From Candidatus Kuenenia stuttgartensis (GTDB lineage: Bacteria > Planctomycetota > Planctomycetia > Planctomycetales > Planctomycetaceae), in NCBI GenBank assembly GCA_945904015.1, contig CAMDPK010000054.1, positions 1 to 41,167 on the forward strand: a stretch of 41,167 nt of DNA. Direction: 5' to 3'. Below the pieces are notes generated by a model that did not search any database, had not been told where the DNA came from, and saw only the letters and a program-made list of their open reading frames with translations. The position numbers and the translations under genes are program-made. Shown here piece after piece: positions 1-8,233 of this stretch (positions are counted from its first letter, which is position 1; every line of letters starts with the position of its first letter).

Positions 1-2417
1 TTGTCGAGGACCGTCTTGAGCAACTCGGCGGCGGCGGCGAGCTCTTTGTCGGTCGCAGCCTTGGCTGCGGCTTCAGCTCCTTTGGATTGAGCTTCCTTGA
101 GTGCCGGCAGCGCGGCTTCGAGACCGGTAACGGTCGTGTTGACGGTGGTGTGCTCATTGGTCGCGGTGGTCAACACTTGTTTGGTGGCGACGACGGCGGC
201 GGTCGAATCATCAACGGTCTTCTGTGAAGTCACGACCACTTGTTGAGCGGCGGCGAGATCGGCCTTCATCTTGTTGACGGCGGCGAGGGCTTCTTCCGAT
301 GTGGCGACGAGCGGGGCGGCGAGAGCCTGTTTCTCGCTGAGCACTCGCAGTTTCGTGGCGAAGTCGATCTCGGCCGTCCAACGAGCGACCTGCTGCTGCG
401 AGGCGGCGAGCTTGGCGTTCGCGGCATCGGCGACGGCCTTCGCGGCGACCGCTTTTTCAGTCATCGTTTTGTCGGCGACAGTCAGATCGGGAACTGTCTT
501 CTTGACCGCTTCGAGCGCGACGTTGCTGTCGGTGATTAGCTTCTCTTGAGCAACGAGCACTTCTTTACCTTTGGTCAGTTCGACAACTTTGTCGGCGACG
601 ACTTTCTTGTTGTTGGTCAAAGTCGCGGCTCGGTTGTCGAGCAGCGCTTTGAGCGCGGTGACGGCGGCAGCGATTTCCTTATCTTCGGCGTTCTTAGTGG
701 CTGCCTCGGTCCCCTTCGCGACCGAGTCGGTCAGTACGGGGACGACCGGGTCGAGCGTCGCGACGATTTTCGCGGCGGCATCGTGAGCGGCTTGAGCGGC
801 GGCGATGACTTCTTTGCTCTTCACCGCGGCGGCGGTCGTGTCGGTGACGACCTTCGTCAACTCGGCCATCTTGGTGTTGGCCGTGTTGAGGTCGGTCGTG
901 GCTTTGACGGCGGCGGCTTGAGCGGCTGTGTAACCATCGGTCGTGGCCTTCACTTCAGCGGTCGTGGCTTGCACGGCGGCGTTCGCGGCGGCGAGTCGTT
1001 CGTCGAGTGTCGGCGGGTTTGGCGTGAGATCGCCGATTTTCGCGCCGTCGACGGCGTTCCAGACGCGGATCGCTCCGGTCCAGTCTGCTCCGATGACTCG
1101 GTTCGTTTCGTTGCAGATCGCGCAGGCTAGAGCGAGGTCACCCATTGCCTCGAAGGCTCGCACGGCGGTTCCGTTTTGATCCCAGATTTTCACGACACGG
1201 TCACGACCGGCGGAAATGATGCGGCCGTCGCGAGCGAAATCGACGGAGGAGGCTCCGGCTCCGTGTGCTCCCCAGCCTTTGACGTTGCCGCCGTTTTCCA
1301 TTTCCCACAAGCGGACAGTCGTGTCTTCGCTGCATGACGCGAGGATGTTGGAATCGAGTCGCCACGAGAATCCTGTGATCATCGCCGTGTGAGCTTTCAG
1401 CGTGTGGAACTCGCGGCCGGTCTCGGCCTCCCACACGAACGCTCCGCCGTTGCGGTCGCCCGTCGCCAGCAACACGCTGTCCGGAGCGAATGCCAGTGAC
1501 GTGACCCAATCGGTGTGCTTCTTCGATTCCCAGAGCTTCGAGCCATCGGCGATCGAGAACACGCGGATCATCTTCGCGGAACCGCCCAGCGCGATCAGCG
1601 ATTGATCGGGCGAGATGTCCGCCGCGAGAATCGTGTCGAGTTCATCGCCGACCTCGGCGACTCGTTCGCCGGTTTTCACGTTAAAGATGATGACCTTTCC
1701 CTGTGCCGAGGCGTGACCGCCTGCCACCATCAGCAGTTGTCCGCTGCGGCTGAACTTGAGCACCTGCGGAATGCCTTCCGGGTACGGCAACACGCCCAAC
1801 AGTTCGAGCGTCGCGGTGTTGTACAACAGCACTTGCTTCTGTCCCGGCACGGCCGCGAGCGGCGACCACGGATGTACCGCGAGGCTGGTAATCGCCGTCG
1901 TCGTGCGTGTTTTAATGACCGGTGCGAGACTCATGCGTTCCGGCATCAGCGGCGGACCTTCCGGCCGCACCGTGGGAGCGGCGGCCAGCTTCAAGTCCAT
2001 CTTCGGTTTCTTGCTGGCGAGCGCTTTGCTGCCCGTGGTTTCGAGCGCTCCGCCGTCGATCCAGTTCTTGATGACAGCCAGCATCTCGGCTGGCAGTTTC
2101 TCAGTGTTGGGCGGCATCTTGGGTTCTTCATCGTGGTTGATAACCTTCCACAAGATGCTCGCACCGGAGTTGCCGGGATCAAAAATCTCGCCCGATCCAC
2201 CGCCGGTTTTCACGGCCGTGAAGTTCGACAGATCGAGGCCGCCGCTCTTCTTGTCGGTGTTGTGACAGGTCAAGCACTTGGCTCTTAGGATCGGCAGGAC
2301 GTGATCGATGTATGTGACCTTGGGAGCATCGGCCGCCATTACGGTGGATGCCGAACTCGCCAACAGACCACAGGCCAACCCCGCAACACCGAACCACGAG
2401 AAGAATTTCGCTGTCAT
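1..2417 (-). CDS. Cytochrome c (PSCyt1-like) / WD40 protein with alanine-rich coiled-coil tail (3' end outside window)
   Basis: Exported protein; 805 residues are visible and the C-terminus lies beyond base 1. An N-terminal signal peptide (about residues 1-29, ending VMAAD) is followed by a single c-type heme motif CLTCH (C48, C51, H52) in the context of the Planctomycete cytochrome C domain, including a KMPPN-type segment. WD40-like repeats occupy about residues 150-465, with blocks such as TVRLWEMENG and VVKIWDQNG. From about residue 470 the chain becomes an Ala/Thr/Lys/Glu-rich, probably coiled-coil tail. Two stretches of this tail resemble each other (bases about 650-737 and 1-92). The start ATG at 2415-2417 was chosen because it gives the signal peptide directly. 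It is the last gene of the minus-strand secreted cassette. Electron transfer or a surface role is inferred; the partner is unknown. Confidence 0.85.
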   Translation of the reverse strand, partial: MTAKFFSWFGVAGLACGLLASSASTVMAADAPKVTYIDHVLPILRAKCLTCHNTDKKSGGLDLSNFTAVKTGGGSGEIFDPGNSGASILWKVINHDEEPKMPPNTEKLPAEMLAVIKNWIDGGALETTGSKALASKKPKMDLKLAAAPTVRPEGPPLMPERMSLAPVIKTRTTTAITSLAVHPWSPLAAVPGQKQVLLYNTATLELLGVLPYPEGIPQVLKFSRSGQLLMVAGGHASAQGKVIIFNVKTGERVAEVGDELDTILAADISPDQSLIALGGSAKMIRVFSIADGSKLWESKKHTDWVTSLAFAPDSVLLATGDRNGGAFVWEAETGREFHTLKAHTAMITGFSWRLDSNILASCSEDTTVRLWEMENGGNVKGWGAHGAGASSVDFARDGRIISAGRDRVVKIWDQNGTAVRAFEAMGDLALACAICNETNRVIGADWTGAIRVWNAVDGAKIGDLTPNPPTLDERLAAANAAVQATTAEVKATTDGYTAAQAAAVKATTDLNTANTKMAELTKVVTDTTAAAVKSKEVIAAAQAAHDAAAKIVATLDPVVPVLTDSVAKGTEAATKNAEDKEIAAAVTALKALLDNRAATLTNNKKVVADKVVELTKGKEVLVAQEKLITDSNVALEAVKKTVPDLTVADKTMTEKAVAAKAVADAANAKLAASQQQVARWTAEIDFATKLRVLSEKQALAAPLVATSEEALAAVNKMKADLAAAQQVVVTSQKTVDDSTAAVVATKQVLTTATNEHTTVNTTVTGLEAALPALKEAQSKGAEAAAKAATDKELAAAAELLKTVLD

Positions 2418-2435
2418 GACTTGAACTCCCAACAA

Positions 2436-2511
2436 GTAGGTTGGCTCTCTGAGCCGACCGTTCTGAACTGACCTTTTCGAACCACGGGGTCGGGTCAGAG
2501 ACCCAACCTAC
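2436..2511. repeat. GTAG hairpin pair (REP/BIME-like)
   Basis: Two 24-nt units in inverted orientation, 2436-2459 and 2488-2511, both beginning GTAGGTTGG when read outward-in. Each is itself a hairpin around the loop TCT: GGCTC-TCT-GAGCC on the left and GGGTC-TCT-GACCC on the right (opposite strand). The stems differ but remain paired, so the two units covary. The pair lies in the 132-nt gap between the MGMT-like gene and the cytochrome/WD40 gene. Confidence 0.8.
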
Positions 2512-2549
2512 GAAACTCGTCACATTCCAAAAACTCTTCGCCACTTCGT

Positions 2550-3101
2550 CTATCGGTTTTGACCGGCAGATTTTGCAGGCTTGCCTCGTGAGCTTGCCCG
2601 ACTGCTCTGCTTGGTTCGATCCGACAAATCGGTGGAAACCAAACGACGCTCATAATCCACAACGACCCACTTCTTTCCCTTCGCCACGACTCGTTGCCCT
2701 TCGGCTTCGAGCCGTACTTTCAACGCTTCGACACCGCCGGGAAACTTCGGATTCAATTCACCCCCGGACTTCAATGTTCGCCAGTAGGGCGTGATTCGCT
2801 TGCCCCCTTCGGTCTCAGCCTCGTTGGCTGCGTGCGCCGCAATCCACGCGAAAATGCCACAACACATCGGGCAGGCCATCGTGGCGTCGTGCTTCTTGGC
2901 GATCGTCGCCTGAATCTCCTTCGTCGTGATGAGCCGTCCCTTCGGGACCGCCTTCATGATCTCGTCCACTTCTCGCGGGGCCGGAATCGCACACGTCCCC
3001 TCGCCCCAGCGCTTCGACAACTTACCCTCGATGACCGAGACCTTTGGCAGGTCTTTGTCATCGAGAAGCTTCTCACGCCAAGTCTTGTGAGGCTTCGGCA
3101 T
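2550..3101 (-). CDS. Alkyltransferase-like (MGMT-fold) DNA-binding protein lacking the catalytic Cys
   Basis: 183 residues. The segment VPKGRLITTKEIQATIAKK (about residues 54-72) matches the MGMT-family pattern in which a winged helix opens with PxGxVxTYxxIA. Further on, ITPYWRTLKSGGEL followed by a GG and LEAEG block aligns by eye with the active-site segment IPCHRVI-x-G and the following LLxxEG of O6-alkylguanine-DNA alkyltransferases. PCHR is therefore PYWR: the acceptor Cys is Tyr and the His is Trp. By family logic this would be an alkyltransferase-like protein that binds DNA lesions without repairing them directly. A CPMCC cluster lies in the helix before. The basic C-terminal tail is probably disordered. 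It starts 18 nt after the DUF1553 gene with a GGAG-type ribosome site and is probably co-transcribed. Confidence 0.7.
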   Translation of the reverse strand: MPKPHKTWREKLLDDKDLPKVSVIEGKLSKRWGEGTCAIPAPREVDEIMKAVPKGRLITTKEIQATIAKKHDATMACPMCCGIFAWIAAHAANEAETEGGKRITPYWRTLKSGGELNPKFPGGVEALKVRLEAEGQRVVAKGKKWVVVDYERRLVSTDLSDRTKQSSRASSRGKPAKSAGQNR

Positions 3102-3119
3102 GGGGATATCGCTCCACGA

Positions 3120-5561
3120 TCAGTGGTTGAACACGAACTCTCGCGAGTTCAACAGTGACCAGAACACGTCTTCGAGGACGGGCTTGGGATCCTTTTCGTT
3201 GACGAGGACGCCGTTGAGGGCGGCCAGTTCTTTTTCCGTCGGCTTGCGGGTCAGCGTGCGGAGGTACATTTCTTCGATGATCTGCGGTGGGGTCTTGCCT
3301 TCTTTCAGGCGGAGATCGATCAAGCCTCCTTGTTGAATCTTGGCGTTGACCGTGTCGCCGTTGAGCAGATGCAGGGCTTGCGACAGGTTCGGCTCCATTT
3401 TCACTTCGCACGAGCAAACGCTGTCGCGAGTCGCGCGGCCGAAGGTTGTCAGGAAGTAGGTCGACGTGTTGCCGTCAGCAATCTGGACGGCTCGCGAGCC
3501 GAGCGGCAGACCGCCGAACTTGTCTTTGGTTTGAGTCGTCAGCGTGATGCAATCCAGCAACACTTCCGAGCGGATGCGGCGGAGCGTCGCGTGCGAGAAG
3601 TTGCGGTCGTCCAGCGCGTTCGTCTCGTTGGTCTTGGTCGAGAGCTGATAGATGCGGCTGGTGCAGATATCGCGGACCAGCTTCTTGAAGTCGTAGTTGT
3701 ACTCGGTGAATTTCTTGCCGAGTTCGTCGATCAGCTCGGCGTTCGACGGCGGGTTGCTGACACGGACGTCATCGACTTGGTCGATGATGCCTTGGCCGAA
3801 GAAGTGCGACCAGACGATGTTTGCCAGGTTCTTGGCGAAGTACGGGTTTTCTTTCGAGGCCAGCCAATTGGCCATGACTTCGCGACGGTCCTTGCCTGCG
3901 ACATCGGGCACCTCGGCACCGAGGAACTTCGGTTTCATCTGCCGACCACCGACCGGATGAGCGACTTCGCCGCCGCCGGCGTTGAAGATGATGATCTCGC
4001 GCGGGTCTTCGCCCTGCTTGCGGCCGACCTGCGAGAAGAACGCGGCGAAGCTGTAGTAATCATCCATCGTCCAACGATCGAACGGATGATTGTGACACTG
4101 AGCACATTGAAGCCGCATCCCCATGAAAACCTGAGCGACGTTTTCGGAGGTCTTCAGCGTGTCCCGTTCGATCTGGTAATAGTTGGTCGCGGCGTTCGCG
4201 AACGTGCCACCCTTGGCCGAGAGCAGCTCACGAACCATCTGGTCCATCGGCATGTTCTTGGCGACGCGTTCTTGCAGCCATTCGTAGTAGCGAAGCATTG
4301 GCTTCGTCGTGATCTGCTGGTTCGTGCGGATTTGAAGTAGCTCGGCCCACTTCATCACCCACATCTCGACGAACTCTTTGCGGCCGAGCAGTTCATCGAC
4401 GAGCGCGTCCCGCTTTTTCGGGTCGGCGTTGGACATGAACTTGGTGTACTCCTCAACGGCCGGCAACACGCCGACGATGTCGAGGTACGCTCGACGGACG
4501 AATTCCTCGTCGGTGCAAAGTTCGCTCGGGTTGATCCGCAGTCGCTTGAGCTTCTCGTTGACGAGGTGATCGACGTAGTTGTTCTCCGGCAATGTCGGAG
4601 CGTTGTACTGGAAGCCCTTGGGCAGTGTGATGAAGTGCGAACCGACGGTGTGTGTCTCAAAGCGAGCCATCAAGAACGCCTCGCCGCGCTTACCGGCCGT
4701 GACGAGACCTTGCTGCGAGACACCCGCCGACGTGTCGTTGTTCGTCATGAAGAACGCCAGCGAGGTGACGTCGCGATCGGTGCCGTCTGAATACTTCGCT
4801 CGGACGGTGATCTGCTGCGTTGAGCCTTCGCCGTCGAGCACCGCACTGGGCGGATAAAGCTCGACCGCCAGAACTTTCGGAACTTCTCCCACATCGTTCG
4901 GAGCGCCCGCTTCCAACCAACGGATCGTCGTTTGATTCAGTTCGCTGGCGTCGTCGTACCGTTTGCCGCCGGTGTGAGGCACGACACCGGTGTTCTTCTC
5001 GACCAGCAAACTTTCCGCAGGCAACGCCAGATTGATGCGGCGACCGCTCATCTCGCGCGTCAGACGATAGTGGTCTCCGTCCGGATCGAAGCCGAACAGC
5101 GAAAGACGAAAGCCGTCCTTACCGCGAGCCGCTCCATGACACGACCCGGTGTTGCAGCCGGCCTTCATGAAGACGGGCATGACATCCAGCTTGAATGAGA
5201 TCGGCCGATCTGCTGTCGCTTGCGCGACCTCAACTGGAATGACCACCGACTTCCCGCCGAAGTCCACTTTCAGTTCGGTCTTGCCGTCCGCGACCGGGTA
5301 CATCGTGTGATTCTCAAACTTCACGAACGCCGGATTGGCGAACGCGAATGTCGCCGCCTTGGTGACGTCGCGAGTGATTCCATCCGCATAAGTCGCTTGC
5401 ACGACGATCGACTGCCGATCACGAATCGTGTTGATCTGAGCGTTCGGCGGATAGACGGCGATTGAAACCGGCACCGGCTCTTGAGCGTTGGCACTCGATG
5501 CCACCAAGCCACCGGCAAAAAGAATCACTGCCAACCCTGACAATGTTTTACGAAATCGCAT
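3120..5561 (-). CDS. DUF1549/DUF1553 planctomycete protein with Ig-like domains and cytochrome-like motifs
   Basis: 813 residues. Signal peptide at 1-26 (cleavage near ANAQ). An Ig-like (BIG2-type) domain covers about 30-112. A cytochrome-like segment contains CNTGSCH (C136, C141, H142), a CX4CH heme-type motif. A second Ig-like region covers about 235-310. Then come DUF1549 (with INPSELCTDEEFVRRAYLDI) and DUF1553 (with NPYFAKNLANIVWSHFFGQG). A second motif, CAQCH followed by NHPFDRW, sits between them. The open frame extends upstream to 5843. The ATG at 5559-5561 is preferred because it begins the signal peptide and is preceded by GAGGAG. Members of this family are greatly expanded in planctomycetes and travel with DUF1501 genes, as here. 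The biochemical role is not established; a redox or polysaccharide-related function is inference. Confidence 0.88.
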   Translation of the reverse strand: MRFRKTLSGLAVILFAGGLVASSANAQEPVPVSIAVYPPNAQINTIRDRQSIVVQATYADGITRDVTKAATFAFANPAFVKFENHTMYPVADGKTELKVDFGGKSVVIPVEVAQATADRPISFKLDVMPVFMKAGCNTGSCHGAARGKDGFRLSLFGFDPDGDHYRLTREMSGRRINLALPAESLLVEKNTGVVPHTGGKRYDDASELNQTTIRWLEAGAPNDVGEVPKVLAVELYPPSAVLDGEGSTQQITVRAKYSDGTDRDVTSLAFFMTNNDTSAGVSQQGLVTAGKRGEAFLMARFETHTVGSHFITLPKGFQYNAPTLPENNYVDHLVNEKLKRLRINPSELCTDEEFVRRAYLDIVGVLPAVEEYTKFMSNADPKKRDALVDELLGRKEFVEMWVMKWAELLQIRTNQQITTKPMLRYYEWLQERVAKNMPMDQMVRELLSAKGGTFANAATNYYQIERDTLKTSENVAQVFMGMRLQCAQCHNHPFDRWTMDDYYSFAAFFSQVGRKQGEDPREIIIFNAGGGEVAHPVGGRQMKPKFLGAEVPDVAGKDRREVMANWLASKENPYFAKNLANIVWSHFFGQGIIDQVDDVRVSNPPSNAELIDELGKKFTEYNYDFKKLVRDICTSRIYQLSTKTNETNALDDRNFSHATLRRIRSEVLLDCITLTTQTKDKFGGLPLGSRAVQIADGNTSTYFLTTFGRATRDSVCSCEVKMEPNLSQALHLLNGDTVNAKIQQGGLIDLRLKEGKTPPQIIEEMYLRTLTRKPTEKELAALNGVLVNEKDPKPVLEDVFWSLLNSREFVFNH

Positions 5562-5658
5562 CTCGTCACTCCTCGATTGAGAGGTTGTTCTGCAAATTGT
5601 TTGGAACGTGAATTGTCGCTGATCAACACTCATTTGAATGAGCGACGCTTCGTGTTCT

Positions 5659-8085
5659 CTATTTTCCGACTTTGGCTTTGGCGTCTTCGCGGAGTTGTTC
5701 CAATCGGCTGAGTCGCTTAGGTGGCGCGGCGGCGACCGGCATTGGCGCAGGAGCGGCGGCGGCAACAACAGGGACTGGCATTGGGGCCGGCGTATTGGGC
5801 TTCGGCGGCAGCGGTACGTCGATGCGAAGTTCGGCTCCGCCAACGTTGTGAGTCACTGGTTCGCCGTTGGCTGTGATCGTCACGACGCCGAAGATACCGT
5901 GCTTGCCGGCGGGACTGTCCTTCTCGGTCGTGACCTTGAAGACCAGTTCTTTCGTGTCTTTCGTGAATTGCAACGGCTGCGAGAGAACTTTGTTGGGCAA
6001 CGCGAGCAGTTGAACGTTGGCGTTCCCTTCGAATGGTGTCGCCACTTCGACCTTGCAGACGACTTCGGTCGGCAAGCCTTGTTCGACGGCAGCGCGTTGC
6101 ATCGCAAAAGTGACCCACGGAGCGGTGATCTCCAGGTTGCCGAGTTGCGTGGAAGAGAACGCGGCTCCGCCGATCTCGGCGTAGCCGAGCACAAAGACTC
6201 GCCACTTGCCGATCTGCGCGTTGCCTGCGGCGTTAATCGGGTACAGCGCCTCGTTCTGCCCTTCGGGGATCGTCACGGATGGCGCGGCACCGATTCCCGG
6301 AGGAGCGAACGGGAAGATCAAATTGATCGGGGCCTTGAAGCCTTCTTTGCGAGTCACCACGACCTTCAATTGCATCGAGCCGTTTTGAGCCAGTGGAACT
6401 TTCGGCTCGACGAGGTCGATTTTGAACGGCAGTTCGTCAACGACCGCAACAGCCAACCGATCGACGTCGCGCCACGAGTACATCGACTGGCCGGGAGCTG
6501 CGATGATGAACTCGGCCCGGTTGAAGAACCCTCCGCGAATCGCCGGGTTGTCGGCGTGACGTCCGATGAAGTCGACCAGCGCGCCGTTGATCGGTGCGTC
6601 GGCTGCGGCTTCGAAGACGACGGGCATTGATGCTAGGTTTTCGGCCATTGGCTCGGCGATCATCGTGATGCCGGCGGGCATGCCTTGGGGTTCGAGCAGC
6701 AGCTTGCCGCCGAAGTTGGCTCGGCTGGCGTTGATGATCGTGCCGAAGCGGTTTCCTTTCGCGATGTAAACTTGGCGGCGGTATTGGCCGTAGCGCTCGA
6801 CTTGAGGGATGCTCAGTTGCAGTGACGGCACGACGCCGGTGAATTCGACGCGATAAACAAAACCCGGTCCTCCACGTTGCAGGTGATCGGTGACGCTCAG
6901 CAGGTATTCGCCGTCGGCCGGGATCGTCGCTCGGAAGTAGCTGTCCGGTCCGCGCGAGTCATCGTTGCCGACGATGCCGGCCCCTTGAGCGTTGTACAAC
7001 GTCATCACCGGGTCGATCGCCGAGCGGATGCGGCGGCCATAGCATTCGACCTCGAAGACTTGGCCTTGCTTCGCGGTGAACTTGAAGAAGTCGATGTCAC
7101 CCGGTTCCTGCAAGATGCCGTTGAATGCGTTCGGCAGAGTTGCGGGGGTTGCCAGAGCGACAGTGTTGTTCGGTTCGACTTCCAACGAGTTGCCATGCTC
7201 GAACAGGCGGAACGGATTCGGTGATGGGGCGATCTCGCTGCCGGCTGTCGCGAACAAGCCGGTGAATTCATTGCTGGCGGCCGTCGGCAATTTGAACTTC
7301 TGAACGAACTCACCCGCTGGATCGCCGAGGAATTTTGGCTCAACTTCTTCGCCAAGCTTTCCGCCGGCCGGATAGACCGCCAACGGTCGCGGGAACGTGC
7401 CGACATGCAGCCGATAAGTGCTGCCTCCACCGTAGGCGGTTTCACGGATTTGGACGACGTACTTTCCGTCTTCCGGCGCGACGATCGAGGCGACTGCATC
7501 CTGGCCAACCAGCGGTGTGTCGTCAGCGGCCGAAAGCTCAAACCGCTTCATGTCGAGAATGGCCACATACGGATCAAAAAACGCCGAACCGAGACGCAGT
7601 GCCTCGACCTCGGCACAGATGCGTTGTCCCTTCTTGGCCTCGACGATGTAGTAATCGACGTCCTCGCCACCGATGGTGCCGACGACCGTCTGATTGAGCG
7701 TGATCGGCTGCGTCTGGTCGAAGAAGTTATTCGGCTCCTTCTCGTCCACCTGCGGCAGAGCACCGATGTAGAACGTGCGATAATCGGAGATGCCGGTTTT
7801 CGTCCGCACCTGAGCGACGTGCTCGCCGAGTCGGCAATCGGCTGCGATCTTGACCGTCGCTTTGCACTGGTTGGCGTCGATGGTTTCGACCTTCACGACC
7901 TCAAAGCCGGGGGAGTAGAAGAGGATCTGCTCGCCGTCGCCGAGCGTTGAGCCACTGAAAGTCAGCACTGCTTCGGTGCCGCGCTGCACGCCGCGCGGAT
8001 TGATGATGCTCAGCCGAGGCGATGCCGCAAAAGCGGACGTCGCACAAACTACGATCAGGAGTGATGCCAGAAGTCTTCGGAACAT
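5659..8085 (-). CDS. Secreted PPC-domain protein
   Basis: 808 residues. Signal peptide 1-21 (SAFAASP). An Ig/IPT-like region follows, then two bacterial pre-peptidase C-terminal (PPC) domains at about residues 113-230 (opening EKEPNNFFDQ, with DVDYYIVEAKKGQ) and 298-415 (opening EVEPNNTVALA, with DIDFFKFTAKQGQ). The C-terminal third is beta-rich without a recognised domain, and the end is a Pro/Ala linker followed by a short charged helix. The open frame reaches 8292, but the ATG at 8083-8085 starts the signal peptide and has GGAG 8 nt upstream. It lies between the DUF1501 and DUF1549/1553 genes on the same strand, so the three probably act together at the cell surface. PPC domains are usually ligand-binding or structural add-ons, and no catalytic domain is visible. 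Confidence 0.85.
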   Translation of the reverse strand: MFRRLLASLLIVVCATSAFAASPRLSIINPRGVQRGTEAVLTFSGSTLGDGEQILFYSPGFEVVKVETIDANQCKATVKIAADCRLGEHVAQVRTKTGISDYRTFYIGALPQVDEKEPNNFFDQTQPITLNQTVVGTIGGEDVDYYIVEAKKGQRICAEVEALRLGSAFFDPYVAILDMKRFELSAADDTPLVGQDAVASIVAPEDGKYVVQIRETAYGGGSTYRLHVGTFPRPLAVYPAGGKLGEEVEPKFLGDPAGEFVQKFKLPTAASNEFTGLFATAGSEIAPSPNPFRLFEHGNSLEVEPNNTVALATPATLPNAFNGILQEPGDIDFFKFTAKQGQVFEVECYGRRIRSAIDPVMTLYNAQGAGIVGNDDSRGPDSYFRATIPADGEYLLSVTDHLQRGGPGFVYRVEFTGVVPSLQLSIPQVERYGQYRRQVYIAKGNRFGTIINASRANFGGKLLLEPQGMPAGITMIAEPMAENLASMPVVFEAAADAPINGALVDFIGRHADNPAIRGGFFNRAEFIIAAPGQSMYSWRDVDRLAVAVVDELPFKIDLVEPKVPLAQNGSMQLKVVVTRKEGFKAPINLIFPFAPPGIGAAPSVTIPEGQNEALYPINAAGNAQIGKWRVFVLGYAEIGGAAFSSTQLGNLEITAPWVTFAMQRAAVEQGLPTEVVCKVEVATPFEGNANVQLLALPNKVLSQPLQFTKDTKELVFKVTTEKDSPAGKHGIFGVVTITANGEPVTHNVGGAELRIDVPLPPKPNTPAPMPVPVVAAAAPAPMPVAAAPPKRLSRLEQLREDAKAKVGK

Positions 8086-8134
8086 GAGTCGAACTCCGGG
8101 AGACGGTGAAGAGGCAGCGGGCAAGGGATGTGAC

Positions 8135-8209
8135 AACGGCTTTCGGCTATCTGCTTTCGGCTGACGCCCGGAGGGGCCGATCGCCGAGAGCCGACGGCCG
8201 AAAGCCGTT
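8135..8209. repeat. Inverted repeat behind the DUF1501 gene
   Basis: Perfect 13-nt arms AACGGCTTTCGGC (8135-8147) and its complement (8197-8209), with further GCTTTCGGCTG/GCCGAGAGCCG similarity inside. It lies 24 nt past the DUF1501 stop and before the PPC gene start. It could fold as a terminator or attenuator in the transcript, but no T-run follows. It resembles the dispersed palindromes elsewhere in the window. Confidence 0.6.
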
Positions 8210-8233
8210 ATCTCAACTTGAGGTTTCCAACAA

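Noticed and set aside
240..1130. Several plus-strand open frames rich in Gly, Arg and Asp
   Set aside because: Antisense of the alanine-rich coiled-coil tail; long only because of its low complexity.
2179..2544. Minus-strand open frame of 121 codons beginning upstream of the cytochrome/WD40 gene
   Set aside because: Runs through a REP-like hairpin pair and overlaps the cytochrome gene in another frame; no ribosome site or domain.
3330..4340. Plus-strand open frame of 336 codons
   Set aside because: Antisense of the DUF1549/DUF1553 gene, with no family signs.
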